DNA from: Diphasiastrum complanatum
Lineage: Eukaryota > Streptophyta > Lycopodiopsida > Lycopodiales > Lycopodiaceae
Length of the DNA stretch: 64,000 bases
NCBI GenBank assembly: GCA_029204225.1
Contig: CM055111.1
Coordinates: 19,013,015 to 19,077,014, forward strand
Reading direction: 5' to 3'
In this document: in pieces, positions 11,885 to 23,393 of the stretch
How positions within the stretch are numbered: position 1 is the first letter of the stretch
Layout of the letters: every line of letters starts with the position of its first letter
Made by a program: the position numbers and the translations under genes
The notes under the pieces: generated by a model
Databases searched by the model: none
The model's input: only the letters and a program-made list of their open reading frames with translations
Told to the model about the DNA's origin: nothing

Positions 11885-12480
11885 CAGCATACTATTCCAT
11901 TGGAACCAGGTGCTATTCTGAAAGTGACCTAGTTTTCAAGATGCAACCCAAATTATATTGAGCTTATTAAGAAAGAATTGCATAAACTGTTGGATGCTAT
12001 TTTATTTATGAAATTGAGCATCTAGATTGGATATCATCGATAGTAATAGTACTAGAGCGTCTTGGATCATATAGTTGGAGCTGAAGCCTACAGTTTTTTG
12101 GATGAATTCAATGGCTATGACTAAGGGAAGATGCACAAAAGATCAACACAAAACAACATTTTTCACTGAATGTAAAACTTATGCCTAGAAAGTTGTGCTC
12201 TGGTACATTCTAGCAAGTTATGCAGTTTGCTTTCAAGGAGTACTTGCCAAAATTCTTGGAGATCTATATGGATGATCTGTGTGTCCCTGGAATGGACAAA
12301 AATCATTTATCTCAACTTGAAAAAGTTTTTGCTCAATGTGTCAAATTTCAAATATCTTTGAGTCCAAAAAAGTGTTAGATATGGGTTACACATGGCTTGG
12401 TGTTGGGACATATACTTTTGGGACATGACATAGCTTTAAATCTAACTAAGATCAAAACAATTATGAAGCATCACTCAAGA
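11885..12480 (+). pseudogene. Ty3/gypsy reverse transcriptase relic
   Basis: Frame-broken translation gives the RT landmarks in order: QHTIPLEPG, CNPNYIELIKKELHKL, FIYEIEH, VGAEAYSFLDEFNGY, FLEIYMDDLCV (the Y-M-D-D box is at 12265-12276), then a primer-grip-like LTHGL segment. It matches the better preserved RT at 42.1-42.8 kb segment by segment, but the stretch between FIYEIEH and VGAEAY is largely deleted and several frameshifts are present. It is an old copy of the same or a close gypsy family. The catalytic box is intact here although the rest is decayed. Confidence 0.85.
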
Positions 12481-13017
12481 AACAAGAATGATCAAGGAGC
12501 TCAAGAATGCATCCAAACTCATGGAAGATATTCTCATTTCAGCATGGAGAGTATATACAATTACAACAAGCTCCCTTCTACAAAGGAGGAGTCTCTTAAA
12601 TAAGCAAGAGAGCTTCTTAGGTGGCATCCTAATGGCATTTCCACATTACACAAATTACAAGTGGAATTATGCTCTCCACTAGAGGTCACCATCAAAAGGT
12701 GGCTCACTATATTTTCTTTAAGAGAGGTCTACTTGCATTTATTACATTAGCCTAGAAGTACTAGTTCCTACATGGTCATTCCACCTTTCGGGGTTCACCA
12801 TGAGGCTTACGTAGTTCTTGCTTGTCATTCTTAACTAGTAATTCTCGGCTCTCATACTTGGCTCTCAGTCTACGTTCGTCTCGTCTTCTCATAGACCTCC
12901 TCGGTCTAAGGTGAGAGGTGCTCTTGGTTAGCTCTGGTTGAGTATCTTGGAGATTCGTCTGCGTTCTATACTGAATGTGAAACATTCATATAGATCAGTT
13001 CTATCCTTGTGTATTAA
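12481..13017. repeat. LTR-like dispersed repeat B, copy 1
   Basis: Shares long stretches with about 34614-35107, including TTAAATAAGCAAG, CACCATCAAAAGGTGGCTCA, CTACATGGTCATTCC and GACCTCCTCGGTC. It abuts a gypsy RT relic on one side and a degenerate ORF on the other, as LTR fragments often do, but I could not place both termini. Confidence 0.65.
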
Positions 13018-13871
13018 TTACGTTTCACAAGAAATCTTAGACAAGTCTTCTGGTTGAATCTGATGCAACAGTTCTCGGAATCCCAAGGAAGATGAGGTCC
13101 TTGAGTGATTTGCCTCATTAACAGCTTCATTGCCTGAACTGGCCGTTGTACTACTCAATTGAAAATCAATATTGAAAATAAATAATATTGTCCTCATAAT
13201 CCTCCGCATTGTCTTCGTTATCCTCGGCCAATTTTCGGTCTCCTTGCATTGACAGTTTGCCCACATTTAGAATTTTCTTGCTCGATTCGAGAATTACATT
13301 TATGTTGTCGATCTTGCGTACATTCCATAACATTGTATAAATGTTGATTGGCCATCTCTTGTGAATTCAATGGGGAATCAAGAGTTGTTGATGAAGTTGG
13401 TTGATCTATTTGTTGAACGGACTTTCCCATTTGTACTTCTTCTTCATGTTACACTTCCAATTCATTCACTGATGATGTTCATGAAGAATTATCTTTATCA
13501 TCGTTTCGTACTTCCAATTCATCCTCTGATGATGTTGATGATGATTCACTACAATCATTTGGCTTATCGTTTTCCTGGATTCCTGGATTAACAGTTTTTT
13601 CCAATTGAACCTTAGGCGCTTTGTCCTAATCCTTCAGCTTTTGTAACTGCCCTGTCATTTTGTTGATACTTTTTATCCCATGTATCTCCAAAGTGCGCTC
13701 TAGTGGTGTGAAGTATTCTGTCGCAGCTTCACGTTGACCCTTGTTCAGTTCATATTCTATGGTGATCTTTTATCAGATAATGACATTATCCTCTTCAAAA
13801 TCATAGTTAGATTGATCTTCATATTCGGAGTCACTATCATCTATGTATCCAAAATTGAAATCCACATCCAT
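13018..13871 (-). pseudogene. Degenerate acidic ORF of unknown element
   Basis: Reading down from an ATG at 13871 gives an acidic start (MDVDFNFGYIDDSDSEYED), a segment KITIEYELNKGQREAATEY, then a long Ser/Glu/Asp-rich linker. About five in-frame stops and at least one frameshift interrupt it. It sits between two LTR-like segments, which suggests retroelement origin. I do not recognise the family, and the continuity of the frame is my own reading. Confidence 0.35.
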
Positions 13872-13969
13872 CTTGACAATTGAAGGACTTGTAGGTTATG
13901 GTTTACTGAGCTGAAGTTTATGTGCAATGGACTTTGATAAATAGTTTGAGGAAGGATGTATTTTGGGCC

Positions 13970-13990
13970 TTAGGGTTAGGTTAGGTTAGG
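13970..13990. repeat. Short telomere-like run
   Basis: TTAGGGTTAGGTTAGGTTAG-type sequence, about three to four units, in AT-rich DNA. Too short to indicate an old telomere. Confidence 0.5.
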
Positions 13991-14779
13991 GCTATAGGTA
14001 GGTAAAGTTAGGTTTTTTTTGTATTAAAAAAACCTTTGAAACTTCAGAATGAAGAGACTAAAAACAATTTACAAAGAAACTAAACATCAAATTTGAAGTG
14101 TTGAAGTGCTTCTCTCTCACTTGGAAAAAATCCAAAAGAAAGTTTTCATTCTGGTTAGTCTGACCCATCTCCACTAATTTGATCATAACTTACTCAATAT
14201 TGATCCAAATCATAAAAACTCAGTACCAAAGCTGACAACAAGCTCTATCAGCCTATAGTATCATATTGATGATTAAATGTGATTTGATAGGTCAAATTAA
14301 CAACATAACAGGTCTGAAAATTTTGAAAAAGAAAAACTAACAAACCTAGAGCTAGAAATTAATATTTGTCATAACTTTTTGGATACTAACCCAAATGACC
14401 TGCCATATGGATCAAATCAAAGATAAGAAAATGCTCTAAAATCCTATGTAAGAAACTTGTAAAAAAAAAAAATCAAATCAAATCTGAAAATTTCAAATCA
14501 AGTGAAAGCAAAAATCTAATCACCTATTTTGACAGCGTTTGAAAAAATTGCAATAACTTTTGCATCTCTTACCAAAGTGGCTTGAAAATTAATGCAAATG
14601 AAAGCTAAACAAACCAATACAAACCTATTGAATCAAATTAGAAATGAAAAATGAATTTCAATGTTGAAAATTGATCTGTACAGATCTGAAAATTTCACAC
14701 CTAAAAATTACAAAAAGAAAGCTACAAATGCAATAAACTTATCAAGTCTAATGAAATTAACATAGAATCATCATGCATG
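13991..14779. other. AT-rich stretch without genes
   Basis: No coding sequence recognised. It could be the remaining part of a longer LTR whose other portion is 14780-15391. Confidence 0.4.
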
Positions 14780-15391
14780 ATTTTGGTGCAAGAGAAGAAG
14801 AGGAGAAGAGAGAAAGAGAGAGATAGAGAGTGAGAGCGAGAGTGAGAGTGGAGGATAGCTCAAATGCTCCTTATGCTTGCTAATGGAAAAATATTAACTA
14901 TGGCAACCAATAAGCATGAAAATAGAAAGCAATGGAAAACACAAACAAGAACATTAGCAAGTAGTGAATAGCAATTGAGGATGCTTCTCTCCAAAAATTG
15001 GTAGAGTTTTCTCTTTCTCATTAAGCATGGAAAATAGAGTACAAGATGTGCCTTTTTATAAATGGGGAAGGCCCTTGCCCCAAAAGACTATTGGCTAATA
15101 TTCACATTGATCCTATCCATTCATCTTGGACCCAACTTGATCCAAGGATCCACAAAAAGTACAATAGAAATCACAAGATTCATGTAAGTCCAAAAGACTC
15201 TAAGTTTAAAATTGACTTTGGGCCTCAAATTTTATTTTAATTACAAAGGGGCCCAAGTCTATTATTCTATTTACAACTCAACTTGCGTGCTCATTGGGCC
15301 ATGGGCTTATACACGCAAGATGCCATGCCCTCGCAACACATTTTATTGGCCGATATTATTTATTTATAATTTGTCAGAAATACCCCCAATA
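14780..15391 (-). repeat. Gypsy LTR fragment (same U3 family as 29459-30283)
   Basis: Closely related to the left-hand LTR at 29459-30283 from its (GA)n tract to its outer edge: shared segments include CTCAAATGCTCCTTATGCTT, ACCCAACTTGATCCAAGG and GGGCCATGGGCTTATACAC, ending in AAATACCCCCAATA at 15391. Left of about 14780 the similarity is lost, so the R/U5 part is different or missing. No internal region of this element follows. Confidence 0.8.
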
Positions 15392-15464
15392 GATGCACAT
15401 AGAAAATTCTGTGTAGAACTAAGTTTGAAGGTCAAGGCATTCATGGATTCAAATTAAGGGGGAG
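15392..15464 (+). mobile_element. 3' tail of a copia element with polypurine tract
   Basis: Between the gypsy LTR edge and a copia LTR lie 73 bp ending in AAGGGGGAG (15456-15464), a standard copia polypurine tract directly followed by TGTTGG. All upstream coding sequence of that element is missing, probably cut off by the gypsy LTR. Confidence 0.7.
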
Positions 15465-16090
15465 TGTTGGATTATTCTCCTACTAATCGACTAATCGACA
15501 TTTTAATCTTTGTCCAATTTATCCAGACCTATAGAGTTATTCGTGTTTTTACACAGTCTGCATAACTATAGCTCACAGTGTCGGCATTTTCGAGATTTTC
15601 GTCTTTCATGATTTTTCTCTCACTTCGGCTTTTTCGCAAAAATGCCTCAAATGTTAAGAAAATACCATTGGCAAAGACCTTCGCGTTATTCGCATTTTTT
15701 GCATAACAGTTTACGTTTATTTCTGCAGACAGACTGTTTATGACCAAAGCCACCGACTTGCATTAATTCATCAGCAAGTAATTTTTGAGAAGTCCTAACT
15801 GGATGGATGCTAGCACATCACAACCAATTGGATGACACATTTGACGACCTAATTGCTTAGTATAAATAGTTGTTCATATTCCTACATCTTAAGCATGAAG
15901 ATCAATCATCAAGTATTGAATAATTAGCGGTCTCTCTCTCAAGCCTGCGAGCTTGGACACTCCTGAACATTCTAGCTAACTTCTTTAGAGTTGATTAGAG
16001 ATTGCTATTGCTCTTACTACTTATCAATAGTTGTGCTTAATTCAGACTTATATTTAGTCGCTCAGAGATAGCTTAGAGTACGCGGCTTTG
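15465..16090 (+). mobile_element. Ty1/copia LTR
   Basis: Begins TGTTGGATTATTCTCC immediately after a polypurine tract and carries TATAAATA at 15861-15868, followed by a CT-rich leader. The right end is approximate because no primer-binding site is preserved; the next recognisable sequence is mid-gag. The TATA element lies where the LTR promoter is expected. Confidence 0.7.
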
Positions 16091-16139
16091 ATCCACATTT
16101 TGGGACATCCTGAGCTCACTATATAATGTGAGAGACGTG

Positions 16140-18407
16140 ACTACCAAGTTACATCATCTAAGGAAATTCTTCACACTCGTGATGTCGAATAATGATTCTC
16201 TTTATTAACCAGTTTAAGAATCTCTTGCAACAGATGACTGTTGTCGATCAAGACGCGATTATGACATTGCTTTCAAGTCTGTCCTCTACATATGAGAATT
16301 GGGTGATGATCATGACGACACACTCAAATTTAACTCTTACCACAGTTTTCACTATGTTGTTGCAAAAAGATAATCGAAGAAGTCAAGACACTCTGTCTAC
16401 CTCTTCGTCTCATGCTCTATATGTCAACAAGGGTTCGAAACGACAGAAACAGAAAAGTTTCAAGCATTCTGCATCGAATCAGAAACCGACTCAAAGTCAA
16501 GAACAATCATCAAATCCACATTTGTCAAAGAAGAAGATGTTTTGCAGATATTACAAACGCAATAACCATGAGATCCAGGATTGTCGAATTCTCAAAGCGA
16601 AGAATGCAGCCAAGCAGCCTGATCAACAAACAAATACAGTTACAGCATCTCCTGAAGTCGAAATAGACGAAGGTGCTTTTATGGTCAAAGACAAAAAATG
16701 TGGATTCGGATGATTCATGATTTCTGGATTCTGGAGCTACTCAACATATGACCAATCATCGTGAGATTTTCCATTTCTATACGCCTTACAGCACAAAGAA
16801 GTATGTTCATCTTGGTGATAATAGCACTCACACTATCGAAGGTGAAGGTACTGTAAAATTGAGGTTGTAGCATGATCAATTCAAACTATTGTCAAAAGTC
16901 TTGTATGTTCCTAAACTCTCTACAAATCTGTTATCAGTAAGTAGAATTACAGATTTAGGTCATAAGGTGGAGTTTGAGTCTAATCAATGCAGAATTATTG
17001 ATAGGAGTATATAGATTGGCACATTGTTATTCTGATGTTAGTCAAGTCTTGAAAACCTTTGTTCTTGTTAATAAAGCATTACTATGGCATCATTGCTTAT
17101 GACACCTAAATCATTCATCTGTATCGAACATGTCCAGACAATCCAGAGCACTTGATCTCGACTATCCTTCTGGTAAAGTCGATCTCCATGTCTGCCAAAG
17201 CTGCATCCTTGGAAAACAAACTAGGATTCCTTTTAGATCGAGTCATAGGCATGCAGCAAAAGGTCTGTTAAATGTTGTTCATTCAAATTTATGTGGACCT
17301 ATGCAAACTTCTTCATTGCTAGATGCAAAGTACTTTATTACTTTTATTGACAGATTCTCTCGAAGAACAGTTGTTTACTTCATTAAGCAAAAATCGGAGG
17401 CTTTCATCAAGTTCAGACAATTCAAAGAGCATGCAGAAAATCAAACTGGCAAATGAATCAAAGCACTGAGGTCTGACAACGGGGGAGATTACATCTCCAC
17501 CGAATTCAAGGAGTATTGTCTTAACAACGGCATGGAGCAACAATACAATACCTCCTATTCGCCTCAGTCAAATGGCCTTGCTAAGAGAAAGAACAGAACC
17601 TTAGTCAAATAAAAAAAGTGCATGTTATCACATGCATCACTTTTGAAGTCCTTCTGGGCTGAAGCTGTTTCAACAACAGCTCATATTCAGAACAGATGTC
17701 CTACTAAAGGTCTCTCATACAAAACACCATTCAAAGTTTGGACAGGTACCAAACCTTCTTTATCGAATTCAAAAGTTTTTGGATGTACTGCTTATGCGCT
17801 GATTCCTCATGATCTCAGAAAGAAGCTTGACTTCCAGAGTATCAAATGTATTTTCATCAGCTACACTACTTCAGATTCAAGCTTACAAGTTGTTCGATCC
17901 TATCGCGTAGAAGATATTCGCTGGTCGGGATGTCATCTTCATCGAAGATCAGTTTAGCGACCTCAAGGGAAAAGACAAAGCCCATGTAGTCGACTTGTCT
18001 GACTCGTCTGAGACATATTGAACTTCGAGGTTCCTCAGTCAACTATTCCCATTGACGGTCCAAGCTCATCTACTTTTGACGAACAACATATGAATAGTGA
18101 ATTTGAAGATGATGATGTTGCAGTTCAACAACTACAATATGATGAAAATGATCAACTTCCTCTATTCCCCAAAAGATCATCAAGAACTAGCAGACCACCT
18201 ACCAGACATATCGATGAGTTTGCAGCCTACCTTGTTCAGGAGCCGACGACTATCGAAGAGGCACTCATTCAACCCGATTTTGATCTTTGGAAAGAAGCTA
18301 TGGATAAAGATTATTCATCTCTTATCAAGAACCAAACATGGACGATTGTCGAATTACCTGCTTGCAGAAACGTAGTTGATTGCAAATGGATTTTCAAAGT
18401 CAAGTAG
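16140..18407 (+). pseudogene. Ty1/copia gag-protease-integrase-RT, truncated and decayed
   Basis: Order seen: C-terminal half of gag from KLHHLR (about 16147) with a degenerate zinc knuckle CRYY-x4-NHEIQDC near 16545-16585; protease WILDSGATQHMT (about 16715-16750); pre-integrase HHCL-x-HLNHSS and CQSCILGKQ; integrase core with FIDRFS and SDNGGDY; the third catalytic position is Lys (AAG 17583-17585, LAKRKNRTL) instead of Glu; then VFGCTAYA and the RT start WTIVELPA. It ends at CKWIFKVK (18405), before the catalytic part of RT. Stops include TAG for an expected Gln in protease and TGA for an expected Arg in integrase. The first half of gag and the primer site are missing. Confidence 0.9.
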
Positions 18408-18411
18408 TAAA

Positions 18412-19952
18412 GGTGGCAATGGTGAAATTGGAGGGATGTTGTTAGTTGAGATGGTGGTTGTGGGAATGATGGGCGGAGTGGTTAGGGTGGTGGTGGTGAC
18501 CTTAACTGGTGGGTTCTGAGTTCCCCTCGACTGATCTGCCTTGCCATCTTCATCGTCGCTTATCTCCATCAAGTTCGCAACAATAAAATATGACGAAGTG
18601 TCGGTGAGAATGGACTTGTCGGGCCTGTATCTTTGGGAATGACATTCGCATCTCTCCCCCTTCTCGAAACTTGTGTCTTTGGTGAGTTTGGTGTCGTCGG
18701 CATTGTAATTATCATGGGAGGAGTTGTCACTATAACTGGTTGGACAGTTTGGGAGTCCTTTCCAGTGTCTGCTGCTACAGATGTATCTGCCCCATCACTC
18801 CCGTCGATGATGTGTGTGGGTGAGGAGTGTTGTTGGGATGATGTATCGGAGGCTGTGAGCTGCCATCTTGAGAGTCTTTCAAGCTTGAGGATGTCGAATG
18901 AGATTGTGTAGCTTGGCTCGTAGCTCGTGGTTTCTTCTTGAGTGGCTCTCCCTCAGATTCGGACTCATCTGACTCTGTTGCATCTGGGGATCTTCTCTTT
19001 GCCATCAGCTTTGTTCCGTCCTCTGTTGGCGTGTTTCAGGAAGCTTGGCTTTTGAAGTATCAATCTGTTGTGCCGCAGAAGATCCTTCAGTTGTTGGATC
19101 CTGTTGAAAGCCAGTTGGTGTTGGCTGCTTCTTGACCGTCAACTTCATTATACTCATGTTTGGTCTCTTAGGGGGTCTCCCTTGTGGTGACGATGTTTGT
19201 TGTCTAGAACGCTTGGACTTTTTGGATTGAACTGGTATTTCCCAAGCTTTGCCGGCCACCTACAATAGCTCCCGGAGTCTCGGTCCGATGTTCACTTGCT
19301 GGAGTGTGATATCTGTCATCATGTAGCCCAGCAAGGTGGAGGGTTGCTTGGTCTTTATGCACTCATGAATGTAGTTCGAAGCAAACTAGGCCCAATCATA
19401 GAGATTTTGGCCATGCAATCGTAAATCTGCCATCATGTGGAACAGGGACATGGGTATTCTCAAGATCTTGGTTCTGGGACACTATGTGTACTTAGTTAAG
19501 TAGGCACAAGCAGTAGCCAAAGGTTGATCATCGATGGCCTCGAATCGATACCCATCCTTGTTCTTCCACTTTTTCACAGATGGATTTATAAATTTGAAAT
19601 ATGTTGTGGTCTCGATCATCTGCAATGTCCTGGTGACTACATTCGGTCCTCGAGGAAATCCGAAGGTATGGAAGTCTGCTCCAGAAATATATATGTTATA
19701 GACATAATTTTTGTCATGAGGTACAATATACTGGCATGACCTTGCAGTTGTGTTGTAGGAGGCATAGGCCATGTGTAGTAGGTATGGACTCTAGTAACTA
19801 GTCAGAATAGTGATCTAAAATTCCATTTGAGTTAGAAATTGATTTGCCTATTGGTACCAAGTTGTCATCTCTTGAATATCCAGTTGACCCATATTGATAT
19901 CTATTGTGTTTGCATTTGGGTCATCAGAACTAGAGGACTTGTGGGAAGACAT
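18412..19952 (-). pseudogene. Large gag-like retroelement ORF, copy 1
   Basis: From an ATG at 19952 the minus strand reads MSSHKSSSSDDPNANT and stays in one frame to about 19010, broken only by six TAG codons (including those at 19484, 19388 and 19262). After one frameshift a Ser/Pro/Thr- and Lys-rich region follows (AKRRSPDATESDESESEGEP) to about 18412. A central segment (GYRFEAIDDQPLATACAYL, then LYDW-x-FASNYIHECI and STLLGYMMTDI) aligns with residues about 40-140 of copy 2 at 33142, sharing G-Y-x-x-E-A-I and Y-D-W-x-x-F. It abuts the broken copia RT at 18407. I know of no named domain for it; position and composition suggest a gag-type protein. Confidence 0.55.
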
Positions 19953-20706
19953 TACTGAAAACTGCTGGAAATGGTCTCTGGAAAATCTGACTCAGTTGAG
20001 ATTTCTAGCAGCGTTTTGGTGGGGTTTGGTTTGGTCGATATGGGAACTGGATGATTCAATCAAGATGGTGATGGAAGCGCTCTGTCGAGATGGTGATGGA
20101 AGTCGTCGGTCGAGATGGTAACTAAAAACACTCGGTTGAGTATGTAACAATGAGGCTCAGTTCAAAGCTGATGAAATGACTCGGAGGAGACGGAAACTAT
20201 GGCGCTCGGTCGAGAGTGAAATGACTCGACGAAGAACTGAGCTGTGTAAAACAATGGTTATGAAGAACAAAGTGTTGAAAAATGGTTGTGGTTCTGGAAA
20301 CGATGGATGGGAAATAGTAAAGTGTTTCGCAATAGTGAAACTAGAGCTTGATGTGTGCTCCAGCTGCACTACCCCTCTACGTGGCTGTGTGCAAAAAAGT
20401 TGGAATGGTTTCCTGATTTCTGACGGTTTAGGTTTTCTCAAATATGTTGTGTGATGGTGCTCTTCGCGGTTTCGTGATGGTAAATTTTGAGTGTGGAGGA
20501 CTGAAATGTGTGTGTGAGCATGGATCGATCGAATGCAAGAGTGCCAGAAGCTGTGATGGGAGCTGGAAGATCATCAAAAATCATTCGCCAGAAGACTCGA
20601 AAGCTTGCACATCGTTGAGGTGAAAATAATTTTGATCTTGAGGTCTTTATAGCCGTTCGTCATGTGTGCACTAGGTCCTGGTCGAGATCTGATATAGGAG
20701 ATTCGG

Positions 20707-20845
20707 TCCCAGGTGACTCAGTCGAGATGTTGACCAACTGACTCGGTCGAGATGTTGACCAGAGGACTCGATCAAGATTCCATCCAAGATTCCATCCAAC
20801 TGACTCGGTCGAGATGCCAACCAGAGGACTCGATTGAGATGCCAA
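20707..20845. repeat. 25-bp minisatellite (GACTCGGTCGAGATG units)
   Basis: About five variants of a unit GACTCGGTCGAGATGTTGACC plus 4 bp repeat up to 20845. Related GGTCGAGATGG words occur back to about 20040. The CACTA element at 20846 interrupts the last unit; the sequence after the element (CCAAG at 22987 onward) resumes the unit. Confidence 0.85.
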
Positions 20846-22983
20846 CACTACAAGAATTGCCGCGATTTTCGATGAGATTTTCGACGTGAAATCGCATTTT
20901 AATTTTTTTTTGAATCGACGCGGGCGTCTAAAAATGTGTCGCTATAAGGTCGTCGGAATCCGTCGCATTTAAAATCCATCGAAATCTGACGCCAAGCCCA
21001 AAACCGACAACCGACCGGTAAAAACGAACCAGAGAACATGCCACGTGGACGTCGGATTACAACGGCCCCGCCACGTGAACGTCAAAATCCGACGTCCACG
21101 TGAAAAAAAAACAAAAAAAAAAAATTCTCTTTTTTTGTTTACCTGCCACGTGGACGTCGGTATCCAACGTCCACGTGATTCCGACATCCACGTGGTGGGG
21201 CCGTCGTAATCCGACGTCCACGTGGAAAAAAACTTTAAAAAAAAATTCACTTTTTTTTTTTGCCACGTGGACGTCAGATTCCGACATCCACGTGGCCGAA
21301 CGTGGCAAAAAGAAAACCGTGGCAAAAACCAAACATACTCCAATCGACAGGAATTTGAAGTGCATACGAAAAATAAATGATTACGAAAAATGACATAGAT
21401 GAAACGAACTGAAAATAGATAAAGCCATACCTATTTCTGAGTGCATATGCATGTAGCCGGAAAGCGAAGAAGTGCTAGTCATGAATGCTTCAATTGATTC
21501 TACTTTGTTTGTTACTTTGCTTCTGTCCTTTTCTAGGACATAACTGCTCTCAACTAGAATAGCCATGAGCGAGGGCTCCCATTGACAATAAATCAGTGAG
21601 TTCTCAATGGTCGTTGATAGATCAGCTTTAGACAATAGTTGCAAGCTCTCTTTTCATGGTCGTAAAGGCTCAGCTAGCTGAGTCTCTGATCTGACAACTA
21701 GCTTAGTGAAGGCTTTCCTTCATATCTAATACTCATAGGCGTAGTGAAGGCTTGCAAAGTAGTAGCAGCGATGGTCGGGTGTATTATAGAGGTAGCGATG
21801 TTAGTAATCACATCTCTCAACTCTCTTTTGGAAATCAGCAATAATCCTTCAGTATTTTGGAAGTCAACGGCTATAATGTGATTGAATGGTTAGATGGCTC
21901 ACTCATCTAGCAACAATGGTAGGCCAGCTCTGCAAGGAAAACTGGGTTCTAACTCACAGACCAAAGATAATAAGCACCCCATAGCCAAGATATCTCAAGC
22001 TTCCAACGGAGATAGTGAGTCAATGGCACTTTTCAAAGTTCATTTTAAGTTCTGGTTTTCAACAGAAAGCCTCACTAGCTTTCTCTAGCTAATATCTCAT
22101 TTTACATGTATCAGAGAACGATGGATTACCCTTTATGGCTCGATAGGGAGTAGCAACAAAATAGCCATACTGGATCAATCAGTGAGAAAAAGTGGTAGCT
22201 CTACATCTTTGATGGTGGAGCTGGATATGATCTTCATTCAAACCTCAAGAGCTCTCAGTCTCACACTATTTCACAAAGAACATAACATTAAATCTAAACC
22301 CTAAAATTTACAAAGAACATAATATTAAATCAAACTCTTCTATCTATATTTTCTTGCTCTCTCTCATGTCTCTCACACACATCCTTCTCTTCCTCTCTCA
22401 TTCGCTCATGATCATAAATCACTAAGACGCATATTTTGTGTTTAACTACGCAAAATATACAATACAAGGAAGATAGTATACAAGAAAAAGTTACAAAGAA
22501 AGAAATCTTAGTTGCACATAACAAAACAAAAGAATCGTACTTAGAATGAGACAAATGGAATTGATAGAGTTGAGAAGAAGCGCCAAAAGCCGATCTCCAA
22601 CAATCTCCTACAAGAATTAAAAATAAGAAAACCCTACAAAAATGACGTGGCTTTGAGAATTTGGTCACGGACGTCGGATTCGGACATCTGTATAAATCTG
22701 TCGGAATCCGACGTCCGCTTTGTGCTTTTTTTTTTTTGCAAGGACAGGTGACATCATCCATTTAAAAAGTTGCAGTCTCCGAAATGGGATGTCGGATTCC
22801 GACATTTTTATTGGCCGTCGGAATCCGACGTCTATAAAAAAAAAATTCGCAAATTTTTTTTCCGACAATTTTTTTTTTTTGTGTCGGATTCTGACGTATT
22901 ATTATGTCGGATTCCGACGGATTGTGAAATTTTTTTGAATCCGTCGAAACCTTGTGTCGAAAATCGCGCATTTTGTTGTTGTG
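20846..22983. mobile_element. Complete non-autonomous CACTA (En/Spm-type) transposon, 2138 bp
   Basis: Left end begins CACTACAAGAATTGCCGCG; the right end, read inward, begins CACAACAACAAAATGCGCG, and both then share CGATTTTCGA. Identical CAA trinucleotides flank it (20843-20845, 22984-22986), the 3-bp duplication made by CACTA transposases. Subterminal regions (20846-21310, 22660-22983) are packed with inverted copies of a GTCGGAATCCGAC-type motif. The middle (21350-22650) shows no transposase; a minus-strand stretch near 21380-21880 looks weakly coding and might be captured host sequence, unidentified. The right terminal base pattern CACAA rather than CACTA suggests mutation after insertion. 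Confidence 0.88.
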
Positions 22984-23393
22984 CAACCAAGTGTCTATGG
23001 AGTAGTCTATCTCAGTGATGTTGTAGAACTTCATAAAGTAAAATATGACATTGTCTCAAAATAGAAGTTCTCAGAGTAATGAAGTATCTCATTTACCAGA
23101 TTTGTGCTATGGGTGGAAAATATGGGATATCGGAACTGCAGAAGTGAACTGGATCTAAAATGTTATAAAATCCTATTAATGTGAACTGGACCATCAGCTG
23201 TTGACCTATAACACTCATTGTGAATCTAAATAGATAATCATTGAGAGAGAGAAAAAAATTATGGAGGATAAAAATGCAGTAAATACAAACATAGACAGTT
23301 AAAAGCATGAACATAGAAGACACAAAAAATCAAAAAATAAAACTAATAAAAAATTAGTAAAATGAAGCATAAATATATACAATAGGGATGGAG
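22984..23393. other. AT-rich flank without genes
   Basis: Sequence between the CACTA target duplication and the gypsy integrase fragment. No gene or terminus recognised. Confidence 0.4.

Noticed and set aside
13970-13990. Interstitial telomere
   Set aside because: Only about three to four imperfect TTAGGG-type units; common by chance in AT-rich plant DNA.
18633-18911. A 92-codon plus-strand frame
   Set aside because: Antisense to the low-complexity tail of ORF copy 1.
19260-19952. Amber codon reassignment
   Set aside because: Host genes use normal stops and CAG codons; methylation-driven decay explains TAG excess without a new code.
21381-22761. Transposase gene inside the CACTA element
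   Set aside because: No TNP2-type transposase motif; frames are short and partly lie in subterminal repeats.
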